Positions 36,031 to 47,765 of a stretch of 64,000 nt of DNA are shown piece after piece. The notes beneath the pieces are model-generated. The model did not search any database, was not told the origin of the DNA, and saw only the letters and a list, made by a program, of their open reading frames with translations. The translations under genes were made by a program, and so were the position numbers. This DNA comes from Prorocentrum cordatum (taxonomy: Eukaryota > Sar > Dinophyceae > Prorocentrales > Prorocentraceae), in NCBI GenBank assembly GCA_963575745.1, contig CAUYUJ010012558.1, forward strand, positions 215,001 to 279,000, in the 5' to 3' direction. The stretch's first letter is position 1. Every line of letters begins with the position of its first letter.

Positions 36031-36254
36031 GCTAATCAGACCCGCGGGGAAGGAAAGAGGCGGCAGTTGTAAGATGGATTCCTCGTAAAGCCTGACTTCG
36101 CCAAGATTGCTGCGGCGCTTTTGGTTTAAAGTCTTAGTATTATTAGTACTACTATTTATATTTACCTTCTGTCTCAGGCGCCCAACTGCGCCTGTCCTCG
36201 CGTGCTGTTTGCTGAGTTTCAGATGCGAACTCATGGCACTCTTGCTCACGTATA

Positions 36255-36660
36255 TGGTTCATGCATATGCGATGTTCTCACGCGCGCCAATGGCAATTTC
36301 AATGTATCTGGCAGTCGCTGTAGTGACATCACTCTGAATGGCAAAATTTCGCTCGACTACACAATCCTTCAGCGCTGACTGTAGACCGAGATCAACTGAC
36401 GCCCCTTTCACAATCCCAGAATACCCTGCCTCTCCAGACGATCGTGCTGTAACGCTTGGTGTCGTGCTCAAAGATTCAATCAGATGGGTTCCCCACGCCG
36501 CTACTACCCCACTCGTCGACTCGCTCGCTTTTCTCAACACCCGCACCCTTCGTCTCCGCCCACGCTGCAAGCTCGCCAGGCGTGTCCTGGCACTGGTAGA
36601 AGTACCCGAAATGATCGTGCGTTTGGACGCACCTACCTAGTTTAATTCAACACTTCCGGG
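36255..36660 (-). pseudogene. Copia 2 RNase H domain
   Basis: The frame at 36259-36570 has WGTHLIESLSTTPSVTAR, SSGEAGYSGIVKGASVDLG and QSALKDCVVERNFAIQSD. This matches the copia RNase H pattern in which the usual text is SSGEAEYY and a later acidic residue follows (here QSD). The glutamate of GEAEYY, a conserved position, is glycine. Just upstream, in another frame, is an ELAAWAETKGAG-like stretch, in the place of the SDTDWAG strand. Confidence 0.8.
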
Positions 36661-36929
36661 AAACTACTGCAAGCTTCGCCATGCGCCAGGCCAGTCTGCA
36701 ATCGAGAACTGGGCGCCTGATCGATTTCAAGCCAGGTAATGCGCCCCGGCGGTCACGGCATGAAGCGGCTTGCAAATATGCGACGGCATCTCCTCTGCAT
36801 CTCCTTCATTCGCAAGTAACTTTTCTTCGGGCACGTTTGCTTTCGCGTTGCTACCGTGGAATCCAAACTCCTCCGCGATTAACTCCGCGTGCCTTTGATT
36901 TTCTCATGCCATAACCCATCAAGTGTCCA

Positions 36930-37480
36930 TCCGATGATTATGATAAGTGCCCTGCTTGCTTCCTCATCCTCCTTCCCGGGCCCGAAACCCCCGCGCAACT
37001 TCGCCTCGAATTCGCCCTGTTGTTCCTGTCGAACCAGTCGAGGCCAAGGTCACTACCTAACAAGGTAAAGTCGTCGCCGTGCACACCTGGCCCGATTCTT
37101 CTCGTCTTGCGTCTGCATGCGCGCGGTGCTGCCACGCCAGTGGTAAACCCGACTGACCCTGCAGAATCCACGTAACAATCCCCAATCGCCCGCAGCATCT
37201 CTGGTTCCATGCACGGGAGTGAACTGTTTGCCACACACGCCTCGCGAATAATCCTCCCCGGGCCGTTTAACGAGCATGTTTTGGTTGGGGAGCACGGAAG
37301 TGCGCTCGCCTGAGACTGATGAACCCCAACTGGAGCCCCTTCCCACGTTCACCTCTGTAAATCCTGCCCTCTTTGATCCCGCCCTTGAGAACAACAACTT
37401 CTGGGCTTCTAGCGGAGGCGTGGCCGCGAGCATGTTGCCCCCCTTCGAGTTGAATTGCACTCTGAGCCATGAACCCGGAT
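36930..37480 (-). pseudogene. Copia 2 reverse transcriptase domain, frameshifted
   Basis: The frame at 37053-37460 contains ATPPLEAQKLLFSRAGS, the typical opening of this lineage's RT. The next frame (36938-37234) carries GPGVHGDDFTLLGSDLGLDW. VHGDDF lies at 37067-37084 and keeps both catalytic aspartates, unlike copia 1. A third frame in the same stretch has VHGTRDAAGDWG, the segment that normally precedes the active site. The domain is therefore present but split by at least two frame changes. Confidence 0.85.
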
Positions 37481-39770
37481 CTGTGATCAGGGCTGTTTTT
37501 ACCTCCGCTGTTCATGTCGATCCATCTCGCGCCGATCGGCCCCGCGCCTGCGACTGCCCCGCACGCTGTTTGAAACAAGTTCTCGCGAGCCCCACGTTTC
37601 CAGACCTGCTCAACTTCCTCCTGTCGGGCTGTGATGTTTAGGCATGCCAGGGATCTGCCTGGCCTTCTCTTGGCGATGCACAACAAGTAGGGCATTCATC
37701 ATAATGTGCTTGCACCACCATGTTCTGCGCATGCTTCACAGACACCTGACTTTCATCCATTCTGCGCGCGAGAACTTCAGGCCCCCCCCCCTTTTGCGCG
37801 GTTTGACTTCTCGGACCCCCATCATGAACGAAGGTCGCGCTTGCGTCTCTGGGTGCCCCTCTAAACTCTCGCCATCTCTCGCGCCCGACGATCAGATTGA
37901 CTGGTGTGTCCTCTATCACTTGGCCACTGCCTACGCCCGCGGTAATTCGCCTGATGCCGGGTAGCATGAGGCGTGTTGTTCCAATGTCTTCACGCGCCCA
38001 CTTCAGCTGGCACTTGGGGCCGTGATTAACCATTCCCCAGTTGACATACCTAATATCAATGTCTCCGTCCTCGTGATCAACTCCCATTTTTGCTGGTTCA
38101 TCGCATCTGCAGGGGCGCCCATATATGCCGTCAGCCCCCATTTGTTTGGCTGGTCCGTCAATCGTGGCTTTGCGCGGTTTGTCTGGGCAGATGTCCGATC
38201 CCTTGGCGCGGCCGCCCCAATCACCTACACGAGCCCGCGTCGCCCTCTGCGCGCTAGGCATGCCCCGCGGCCGATGCAACTGCCGCGCGCCATGAACCGA
38301 ATGGGTTGCTTAACTGGCGCGTATTCCCCTTCGTCCGCTTGTCTCAAGTCGTAGCAGCGCGCGTCGCTGCCACGCGCTCGAACGCCGACTTCCCAAAGTA
38401 ACCCGCGAGCGGGGGAAGCGCTCCAACCGGGCGCACCCGCGGGGCGTTCGAGACGAAAGCGCGCTCCACTTTGTCTTTGTGTCACAGAGCTCCATTGCGA
38501 ATGTCAGGCGTTTGGCGCCATGCTACGTCATCCCCATACTTTCCTGCGGCCCTCGCCGTTTGGCAGTGGAAACCCGGGGCCTGCTGAGAGCTTCGCCGGG
38601 GGCTAACCAACGCAGGCAAGGCGGCAATGGCCTTCATCTTCGCGCGGACCAAGTCCCACGGATACCCGCGTTGATCGCAGGTCGTTGAGTTCTTTAAATC
38701 CCTGGCAACCCGGGAATGAGACCCACCTTGCCCGCCGCGCCGGCAACTCGGACAAGGGAATCTGCCACGGCAGCGCGCGCTTGATCTTCTTGCTGGCCCG
38801 GGCCACAAAGTCCAACGGCCCCCCGAGCCCCGTTCAACTGTGGAATGATACCGCACTCTGACCCCATGAGCCATTCGACGACGTCTTCTTCCAAATCCAT
38901 CATGTTTAGCCAAATCCTGGCGTCTTCATCCTCGTCCTCGTCATTCATATGATACGTTTGGGCGCTAGCTGATCTTCCTCATCGCGATCCTCAGATCGTC
39001 GCTTACGCGGTGAACTCGGGCCACCGTCCACGTTGCTTGCGGGGCCCCCATCGAGATCGAACTCGGTCCACCCAGCCCACCCGCCTGCAAAATAATAATT
39101 GAATTGCTGTTCGATCCTCCCTGCTCTCCTTCGCACCACATGTCGTTTCGAGCCAGTTACTCTCCCCGCTCGTGCTCGCGGCGCGAGTGGCGCGATTGCC
39201 CTCGAGCTTGTCCTAGTCCACAGGACAGCCGCCGCGTGTGCGGCAATGGGGGCTACGCCGCGGCATTCGGTGTCGACGTATAACGCCACTTCCTCCACTT
39301 GCCCAATCGCCCTGTAAGTCCACCTTCGGGTCCTGCGGCGGGGGCGCGTGAAGTCTGGGCCATTCTCTGGCTTGCTCGGCCGGTCCTTTTCTGGGCGGTG
39401 ACCTCTGGGCTCTCGTCGAAGTGGAGCTGCCGTCGGTCTGTCGTGCGTTGCCGGGTCGCCCTGACCCTTGGCGCGCTCGACAACTCGTTCACGGCGCGCC
39501 GCGTGGCGTGGTTGATGCAATGCGTCACCTCGCGCGGATGCGCGGCATCCGCAACGACCTGACGCTGGCCCCATCTGGAGGCGCTCTTCTTCTCGAGCCG
39601 CAATTCCACTGGCAATCAGCGGTTCGCCACCAGCCCCGCCGCGCTCCGTCGCTGGAAATGGCGTGGGCGCCCTGATTCTGGATTGAACTTCCAGGCTGGC
39701 AGCGTTCGGATCAGGTCGCCACGGCAACCCCCTCGCGTCGCCCCACTCAGGCCCCGCTCTTCCTCGCCGT
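37481..39770 (-). pseudogene. Copia 2 integrase-RT linker region
   Basis: Broken minus-strand frames occur here. The stretch 37638-37800 contains VKHAQNMVVQAHYDECPTC, resembling a Cys-containing segment that follows integrase in related elements. The stretch 38945-39200 is acidic and basic mixed (EFDLDGGPASNVDGG, RRSEDRDEEDQL), typical of variable linkers. No catalytic motif is visible, and the assignment rests on position between integrase and RT. Confidence 0.5.
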
Positions 39771-40410
39771 TCCCCTTGCGTCGGACCTCGCGTGATTTAG
39801 CTGCGCCTGCTGGGGTCTCTGTGATTAACTCCCAGATCTTCTCGTGAACGCCCAGACAAATGATGCTTTCCCATTGCGATGTAAACTTTGCTCGCCCCCT
39901 GAGAAAAGGAGCATTGAAGTTGATGGCGCGCTCGCCAAATCCAAGTGATGCCTCGTCCATCTTTTTGCCCCGGCATCTCTCGCGCGCAGTTTCGCCGTCG
40001 GCGCCAGCCTTGGACTCGTCGATCAAGGACGAGGCGCGGCGCGCGCTGCCTACCGGGCCACGACGGCGAGATTTTGGCGAAAGTCCAGATTGCAATGGGC
40101 GCCGAGCGCACTCTGCAATGTTCCGGCTCGGCCTTGCACGGCGCGAGCAGCTGGTTCAACATCGCCGCCGACCTACAAAACAGGGCTGACCTCCGCGCCC
40201 GCGCCTGAGAAGCTCGAGGCTATAATGGCATCTTTGAACGCAGTCATAGCCGATTCTCCATCGCGTCTGCGCATCTCTTCTCGCGCCCAGCAATGCCGAT
40301 CACGTCGCCGGCCGCGCCCGGCGCGCGGAGGCACGCCCACTTTCTCAATGCTGCTCGACTCCGCGCGGACCCCTGCATCTCGCCGCCATAATCGGATGAC
40401 CATTCCGTCT
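39770..40410 (-). pseudogene. Copia 2 integrase core and C-terminal region
   Basis: DGESAMTAFKDAI (about 40224-40262) matches the middle of the rve core, with the second catalytic aspartate expected there. In the next frame comes EPAARAVQGRAGTLQSALGA, the usual helix with the downstream acidic residue region. The frame 39616-40095 gives FGERAINFNAPFLRG, then SQWESIICLGVHEK and TPAGAAKSREVRR (39777-39936). That phrase series is characteristic of the copia integrase C-terminal region. Integrase would join element cDNA to host DNA. Frameshifts make it inactive. Confidence 0.82.
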
Positions 40411-42120
40411 TGTCGCCCCCCCTTTACCCTTCAAACCTAATGTAGCTCATGGATATCAGTGGCAATCAATCACCTGGCTTCCGCGGCTCTTCCTGGCGGC
40501 TGCGCCCCCCGGTCTCTCCTCCGACGCAGCGGGGAAGCCGGCTGAGGCAGCTGCGGCTTTCCACTCGTCAATACTCGGTCGCGCACTGCAGCGAACTCTC
40601 TCCGGTTACTCGGCCCCCCAAGCAATGAGCGCGCCCCCGAAGTCGCGAAATTCACTGCCCCCGCTTTTACTCCCATCGCCGTCGTTGATCGCGCGCGCCC
40701 CGCGCGCGCCCCGTGGTCTTGTGGGCGGTGGGCCGCGGGATGGAACGGGTCGACCCGAGGGTGCCCAGCCTCGCACGAGCCTCTCACTCCTGCGCCTCGG
40801 GAGATTCGCGGAGATCGGCGGCGTCAACCCCGTCGCCATTAAAAACTAGAACCGCGAACTGTAAAGTGCCGCTTCTACCGTGGACTGCCGCTGTTCAGCC
40901 GTCGGCTTCGCGTTCAACGTAACTGCGCAACCTTTCGCTGTCTTCGCGGTCAAGCGCTATGCGGCTACCTGGCGCCACCATCTCGCGGGCTTGTAACTCC
41001 TGGACTTTCGACAGTCCATGGCTGGGTGCCCCAAACCGCCGCAGTTGAAACCTTTGACACTGACCGCGTCTACGTCGTCGTTCTCACGCTCTGTCTTGCC
41101 CCGCCAGCAACCGTCGCCCGGTCGCCAGCTACCGCCATCATTCACCCATCCTTGGATATCCCAGCCCCCAGGGATGCAACCTGAGCCGTCATAGACGCCC
41201 CTCCCACGTCCATGGCGTCGATATTTCCGATATCGGCCTCAAGTTTGCTCTTACTCGCCCAATCTTCAGATTTATCGCCACGTTGCTGATCGGCGTCTGC
41301 ATTAAGACCCTCGGGCGAAGACCGCAGTCCTACTTGCAACTCGTGGAAAAATCGATCGCGCAATTCATGATCGCGCGGAGGGCGGCAACGTCCATCTCCG
41401 TCCGATAACCCTTTGACTATGCCGCGCGTGTACGCTAAGAGCGTGCGGGAGTTCCTCATCAAATTTTCTCATGTCCTCGTCAGTTAACTCGATATCCCTT
41501 TCATCGTCTTCATGCTGTTGTCTGGCCACGCTGGCCTTTGGGTACTCGGCATGCGTTGATCACCCAGTAAAAATCCGTAACAAGTCCTCCGGATCCTCCT
41601 CAGGCATGACCCCGCCCATCGTACCCAACTTATTGTCAAAAGATTCAACTGCTTTACGTAAGCCGGACTTGCGCCAGAGCGTTAAACAATTTCTCGCTTC
41701 GATCCGTCAATGAATGTAGTTCGGTCGCCGGTAAAAACTTTGAGGTTCTGGAGGGCCCTCAAGTAGCTGATGGGCTTGTTGTTGCCGCCCCCTCCTTTTC
41801 CTCCTCTTTTTGTTAAGGGCGTCACTCAACTTGGAGATATCCCTCAACATGTCCCCGTGCGTACCCGTGCTCGCCGCCATGCTCTCGACCTGTCTGTAAA
41901 GACTTCGTGCACCACCGAATTTCGGCCAACGGCACTTATCAGCATGGCGTTCATATTCTGCTGCACCTGTAGCATATCAAATGCCTCTTGCTGGGTAGCC
42001 TCCTTGGTGTCCGTGGAGAGGCGGTCTTTCAAGAAGTCTATACTTCCTTCATGGGTGGCGCGCAACGAAATTTTCATGTAGTCGAATGGACCATCGACGG
42101 CTGGCGATACGCACATGTCC
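40411..42120 (-). pseudogene. Copia 2 gag with degenerate zinc knuckle
   Basis: Minus-strand reading near 41460-41620 gives MPEEDPEDLLRIFTG, one stop, then AEYPKASVARQQHEDDERD and LTDEDMRKFDEELPHALS. A further frame (41142-41462) has LRDRFFHELQVGLRSSPEG. The frame 40957-41145 contains KGFNCGGLGHPAMDC (41011-41055), a zinc knuckle whose first cysteine is glycine. The N-terminal part (41844-42116) has AFDMLQVQQNMNAMLI. All fit a retrotransposon gag in decay. The stretch between the knuckle and integrase (40410-40950) should hold protease, but I found no clear DSG/DTG-type motif. Confidence 0.72.
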
Positions 42121-42269
42121 GTCTATTTGTAGGGACCGGGTTTGATCCCAGCCTCTCGGTCCGCAATTACGCAAAGTTCAACAGGATGGTGTTGTGGACC
42201 TGGGATAAACGCAACTGATCCAGATGTTGTCATTGCAACCGGCGCTCCACAAACATGCGAATCGCCCTG

Positions 42270-42740
42270 TGACGTACCCCATCCATGTGCACCGAATGGG
42301 AACAAGAATTGGCCCAAAATTGCCAGGGCAATGACCGTGCAGGCGCCCTTATATGTTGTGCAAGCTACATGGGATGTGCTCCTGTGGCACGATTCACAAG
42401 ACAACAGCAAACGGACGAGGAACGACGGCCCCCGCTTGAGGAGGACATGGGGGAGGAAACGAGGGGCAGGACAAGGACGCGCGGGGGGCCGAACAGCCAG
42501 CGCGGAAGCAACAGAGGGAAGGTTGCAGGGGGCAGAGGACGACGACGAAAGTGACATGAGGAGACCGAAGAATGTTGCGTGTCGGGAATACGCGAAAGGT
42601 GCAGCGGTGCCTGCGCCATGACGCCGCGGCGTTCGCAAACAAAAGAAGAGCAATCCTGCTTTCAGTTCAGGCAGGAAACGGGCGAAGCCTAGCTCGCCCG
42701 CCAGCGTCTGCTTCCTTCCTGACGGCCCCGGAACTCGAAA
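42270..42740 (+). repeat. Dispersed repeat E, copy 2
   Basis: Same landmarks and orientation as 12610-13040. It is again followed at once by the ~103-bp minisatellite. It sits immediately upstream (plus-strand sense right) of the gag end of copia 2. Confidence 0.75.
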
Positions 42741-42779
42741 CAACCCCCCGCTAACAGAAAAAAGAGTCACTCCACTGGA

Positions 42780-44570
42780 TTCCCAGGGATGGCGAAGTCT
42801 CCTGGTGGTCCGCGTAATACGTTACTCCGCTGCACCCACCAGCTGCCATCGAAAGCGGCGACTGTCTCGCAGATCGCAGCCCCCAGGGATGGCGAGGCCG
42901 ACGTCACCCCGCTTCACCCCCCAGCAGCCCTCGAAAGTGGTGACCGAGTCGCAAATCGCACCCCCCCGGGATGGCGAGGTCTCCTGGTAATCCGCGTTGG
43001 ACGTCCCTCCGCTACACCTCCCAACAACCCTTAGAAATTGCAGCAATATCGCAAATCGCAGCCCACCACGGATGGCGAGGTGTCCTTGTGGTCCGCGTAG
43101 GACGTCACTCCGCTGCACCCCCCAGCAATCTTCGAAAATAGATACAGTTTCGCATCCGCGTAGGACGTCGCTCCGCTGCAGCCCCAGCAGCCCTCGAGAG
43201 GGGCGACAATCTCGCAGGTCGCAGCCCCCTTTCGGGGGATGGCGAAGTCTCACGGTGGTCCGCGTAGGACGTCATTCCGCTGCACCCCCTAACAACCCTC
43301 GAAAGTGGTGACCGAGTCGCAGATCGCAGCGCCACAGGGATGGCGAGGTCTCTGGGTGATCCGCGTAAAACGTCAGTCCGCTACGCCTCCCAGCAGCCCT
43401 CGAAAGTACCGACTTCACAGATCGCAGCCCCCCAAGGGTGGCAAGGACTGGTGATCCGCGAAAGCCGTCACTCCTGTGTGCCCCCCAGCAACCCTCGAAC
43501 GTGGCGACAATTTCGCAAATCGCAGCCCCCCAGGGATGGCGAGGTCTCCTGTTGGTCCGCGTATCCGTCACTCCTGTGTACCCCCCAGGAACCCTGGAAA
43601 GTGGCGATAGTTTCACAGATCGCAGCCCCAGGGATGGCGAGGTCTCCTAGTAGTCCGCATCGGACGTCACTCTGCTGCACCCCCCAGCAGCCCCCGAAAC
43701 TGGCGACTGTCTCGCAGATCGCCGCCACCCCTGGGGGATGTCTCCGGGTGATCTGCATAAAACGTCACTCCGCTTCACCCCCAAGCAGTCCCCGAAAAGG
43801 GCGACGATTTCGCAGGTCGCAGCCTCCCCCGGGAGATGGCGAGGTCTCCTGGAGATCCGCGAAAGACGTCACTCCTGTGTGTACCCCCCAGCAGCCCTCG
43901 AGAGTGTCGACAAGTTCGCAGATCGCAGCCCCCCAGGGATGGCGAGGTCCCCTGGTGATCCGCGAAAGACGTCACTCCTGTGTGTACCCCCCAGCAGCCC
44001 TCGAGAGTGTCGACAAGTTCGCAGATCGCAGCCCCCCTGGGATGGCGAGGTCTCCTGGTGATCCGCGAAAGACGTCACTCCTGTGTGTACCCCCCAGCAG
44101 CCCTCGAGAGTGTCGACAAGTTCGCAGATCGCAGCCCCCCAGGGATGGCGAGGTCTCCTGGTGATCCGCGAAAGACGTCACTCCTGTGTGTACCCCCCAG
44201 CAGCCCTCGAGAGTGTCGACAAGTTCGCAGATCGCAGCCCCCAAGGAATGGCGAGGTCTCCTGGTGATCCGCGGAAGACGTCACTCCTGTGTGTGCCCCC
44301 CAGCAGCCCTCGAGAGTGTCGACAAGTTCGCAGATCGCAGCCCCCCAGGGATGGCGAGGTCTCCTGGTGATCGGCGAAAGACGTCACTCCTGTGTGCCCC
44401 CCAGCAACCTTCGAACGTGGCGACAAGTTCGCAGATCGCAGCCCCCCCTAGGGATGGCGAGGTCTCATGGTGATCCGCGAAAGACGTCACTCCGCTGCAA
44501 CCCCCTAGCAACCTTCGAAAGTGGCGACAATCTCTCAGATCGAAGCCCCCCAAGGATGACCAGATAGGCG
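42780..44570. repeat. ~103-bp minisatellite (family B), copy 2, about 17 units
   Basis: Units carry gatggcgaggtctcctgg, ccgcg.aa.gacgtcactcc and cagcagccctcgagagtg. From 43865 to 44380 successive units begin exactly 103 bases apart and are nearly identical; earlier units (42780-43700) vary more, and a few are shortened (near 43150). Recent homogenisation of the right part is inferred from that gradient. The many open frames across it on both strands are repeat translations. Confidence 0.93.
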
Positions 44571-45160
44571 GCAAGCTAGCACGCAGGAAGGAGCGAGGTA
44601 AGAAGCAGGCAGGGAAGAGGTGAGGAGGAAAGACGCGGGGAGGAGGAAGGCAGGTGGGTGACCGCAGTGCCCTCTTCATTTAGCGTAGTAGTGCGCGTTC
44701 GTTTTACCTGAGTCGCTCGGATAGGTCAGACTGCCGAGCGTTGAAAGCTTGAGGCAAACAGCGCAGGCAACGACGGCTGCTCAACTCACCTGTACCACTA
44801 TGCTCCCCCCATTGCCAACACATGTTTTAACACCCACATCCCCTCCTCTTCCCCCTCCTTGTCCTTCTCGTCCTTCTCCTCCTCCCCCCCTCCTCCTCTC
44901 ATCCTCCTTGTCTTTCTGCTTCTCCTCCGGATTATCCTCCTTACCAGCCCCGTCGCCTGTCCTCCTCCTCGCCACATCATCCTCCTCATCCGCCTCCTTA
45001 TCGTCGTCCCCCTCCTCCCCCCTCACTCCGTCACCTGCCTCGCCTACCACAACGACTCGCACTGCTCGTCCTGGAAGATGACGTCCCGGAGCCTAGGGGG
45101 CCAGAGGGTCAGCGGAAAGCGCAGGGACCATCTCCACCCCGCAGCCGAAACAGAAGGAGG
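44571..45160. other. Dispersed repeat G copy 2 (44688-44838) and pyrimidine-rich DNA
   Basis: A GGA/AG-rich stretch (44575-44655), then repeat G matching 33181-33330, then C/T-rich sequence with CTC runs (44840-45030). No gene is supported. Confidence 0.65.
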
Positions 45161-46690
45161 AACAGGAGGATGAGGCAGAGGAGGGGTGGGCAGGACAGAG
45201 AGAGGAGGGAGGACGGCGGCGGGGAGGCAGGATGGGGGGGTTCAGTATGTGGAGGAGGAAGAGGAGGGTCGCACGGAGCCCCCGCGAGAGCGCGGCGTCG
45301 GCCGTGCTCAGCAGGCGCGGGCATGGCAAGAAAGAGGGGGGGGGGGAATTGGGGAGCGCGGGGGAGGTGAGGGGGGACTAGAAGAGGGGGGGCGGAATGG
45401 GGCGGAGGGGGCTGGGACAAGCTGAGCGTGCTCGCGTCATATCTCACGTCCCACCCCTCCCACCCATCCCTTACCATGGCGTAAACCTCTTTGCAACTCG
45501 CACAATCGAATGTCGTAGCATGGCGTAGCATGAAATGGTATAACATGAGTTTGACGATTAACGCGTAGCATGACATACCATGACGTGGCGACGCCCCAAA
45601 GGGGGGCTTCCGCGGCCCAAAAAATCAACAACTCGACTCCGAATGTGGAATCACATCCGATGGTTTCTTCGGGAGGCAATTTCTTGGATGTTGCATGTTT
45701 AAATGTTGGGGCCGCTTTGGGAGGATCGAAAGACATGCCGTGGCATGGGATTGAAAATGATGACGCCAGAGCTACAGCGGGAGCACGATTCGGAACGAAC
45801 GGAAGCGCGGAAAGGAGGCCAGCGCTGCAGAGGGAGCGCGATTCGGAACGAGCGGTAGCCCGAAAATGAGGCCAGCGCTTCAGCGAGAGCAGGATTTTGA
45901 AAAACAACAAAGAAAACAGCGCGGACGCGCGGAAATGAGGACGCGTAGCCTGACATGGCATGGCGTGGTGACGCCCCAGAGTGGGGGGGGGGCTTCTGCG
46001 GCCCCAAAAAATCAACAAATCGACACCGAATGCGTAATCAGTTCCGATGTTTTTTTCGTCGGGGGGCCATTCTCTAAATGTTTGGGCCATTTTGCAGGAC
46101 CGAAAGACATGCCGTGGCATGGCGCTGGAAAAAATGACGCCAGAGCTGCAGCGGGAGCACGATTCGGAACGAGAGGAAGCGCGGAAAGGAGGCCAGCGCT
46201 GCGGCGGGAGCACGATTCGGAACGAGCGGTAGTCCGAAAATGAGGCCAGCGCTTCAGTAAGAGCAGCATTTTGAACAAAACCCCAGCGCGGACGCGCGGA
46301 AATGAGGATGAGTAGCCTGACATGGCATGGCGTGGCTGCGGCCCAACAAAATCAACGAATCGACACCGAATGTGTATAGAATCACTTCCGATAGGTTTTT
46401 GGGGAGGCCATTCTCTAAATTTTGGAGCCGTTTGGAAGGACCGAAAGACATGCCGTGGCATGGCGCTGGAAAGAATGACGCCAGAGTTGCAGCGGGAGCA
46501 CGATTCGGAACCAGCGGACGTGCGGAAATGAGGCCAGCGCTGCAGCCGGAGCACGATTCGGAACGAGCAGCAGCCCGAAAATGAGGCCAGCGCTTGAGCG
46601 AGAGCAGCATTTCGGGGGGGGGGGGGGGGGGAAACGCCAGCGAGAACCCAACTCCCGGGAATCCTTTGTGTAAAAAAACCAGAACGCGGA
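45160..46690. repeat. Composite repeat H, copy 2, with ~370-bp higher-order units
   Basis: A GGA/GGGG-rich tract (45160-45415) leads to the junction gctcgcgtcatatctcacgt and catcccttaccatggcgt. Three higher-order units of about 365-390 bases follow (starting near 45575, 45950 and 46315), each with gacatggcatggcgtgg, aatcaac.a.tcgac.ccgaatg and gaaagacatgccgtggcatg, then two or three ~50-bp subunits with gaggccagcgct. A poly-G run (about 46613-46632) precedes the tail cccgggaatcctttgtgtaa. Copy 1 at 2880-3520 has the same parts with a TGG microsatellite in place of the higher-order units. Confidence 0.85.
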
Positions 46691-47400
46691 GTGGGGCCGA
46701 ACAATCCCTAGACGCCACCAGGTAGAGTAGCATTCAGATGGTGCAATTGTGGAGGGGGAAGGGGGGGAAAGCAGCCAAGCAGAAGGGGTACGATGGCCCT
46801 CCCCGGCCCGCCGAACGACCCCTGGCCCGGCGGCCTGGGGGTGGTCGTGCCCAGGCCCTCCACCAGGTCGCAGAGGAACACCAGGAGGCTCGGCTCCTGC
46901 GGCCACCTCTCCTCTCTCCCCACCTCCTTCTGCCGCTGCCCCGTTCATCCTGGCTGGCCTCCCCCCTGGATCGATCTCTGACGGTCCCGTACCCCCAGCT
47001 GGCTGGCTTTTTTGTATTTGTCCAGCCCGTGGCAATGACCCAATTAACTGAAATATATTTTTTCGTCGTCGTATCTTGTTCATGCAACTGGCGAACACGA
47101 ATTCTTGTCATGCGCCGTATGACGCCCCTCGCAGGTTTCAAGAGCTAGTCAGAGTCGCCTTCTGTGCGCCAAGACCGCACATCCGAATTCCCAAGCACTG
47201 GGCGGGGTGCAGCCTGCGACCGTATCGTAAAGCCCCTGCGGACCTGCGGACGCCAGCATCACATCAAAGAGAAGTCCTGAAGTGTGCCGGTGTGCTGAAG
47301 TGCTGAAGAGTCTCTGAAGCTCTCTCCTCGTCGCCAAACCTCCACATACCGTGCACCGCACTCGCGACCCGAAAAATCGCACACCGTCGTGCCCTGTCAG
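46691..47400. other. No gene recognised
   Basis: Mixed sequence without repeats or motifs that I can assign. Frames of 90-136 codons overlap on both strands. Confidence 0.4.
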
Positions 47401-47404
47401 ATTG

Positions 47405-47499
47405 CTGCCCCGCCGCCTCGTCGTCGTCGTCCTCCTCAATCATTATCCTCCTACTCCTCCTCCTCCTCCTCCTCCTCCTCCTCCTCCTCCTCCTCCTCC

Positions 47500-47588
<89 letters not shown>

Positions 47589-47656
47589 GTCATCATCATC
47601 ATCATCATCATCATCACCATCATCATCATCAAAATCAGAATCATAATCAGAATCAG

Positions 47657-47703
<47 letters not shown>

Positions 47704-47765
47704 CCACCGATTATCATAATAATAATCATCATCATCATCAGCAGCATCATCATCATCATATTCCT
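47405..47765. repeat. CCT, CAT and CGT compound microsatellite
   Basis: CCT repeats (47455-47500) pass into CAT repeats (47500-47545), a short series of catcgt units (47546-47590), then CAT again with aatcag-type interruptions and further CAT/AAT units to about 47760. Confidence 0.93.

Larger units (their letters stand above)
36100..42120 (-). mobile_element. Ty1/copia LTR retrotransposon 2, heavily decayed
   Basis: The minus-strand order is gag, zinc knuckle, integrase, integrase C-terminal region, reverse transcriptase, RNase H, as in copia. The protein wording differs from copia 1 (for example VHGDDF instead of the HVDD-type active site, and SSGEAGYSG in RNase H), so it belongs to another copia lineage. 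Frameshifts break every domain. LTRs were not found by eye, so the stated limits are those of the recognisable coding remnants plus a short margin. Confidence 0.82.

Noticed and set aside
42125-42175. A possible tRNA T-arm (gggtttgatccc)
   Set aside because: The words resemble a T-loop, but no cloverleaf with acceptor and anticodon stems could be drawn around it.
43865-44500. gacgtcac words in every 103-bp unit as CREB-type binding sites
   Set aside because: They recur only because the unit is tandemly repeated. Nothing else suggests regulation.
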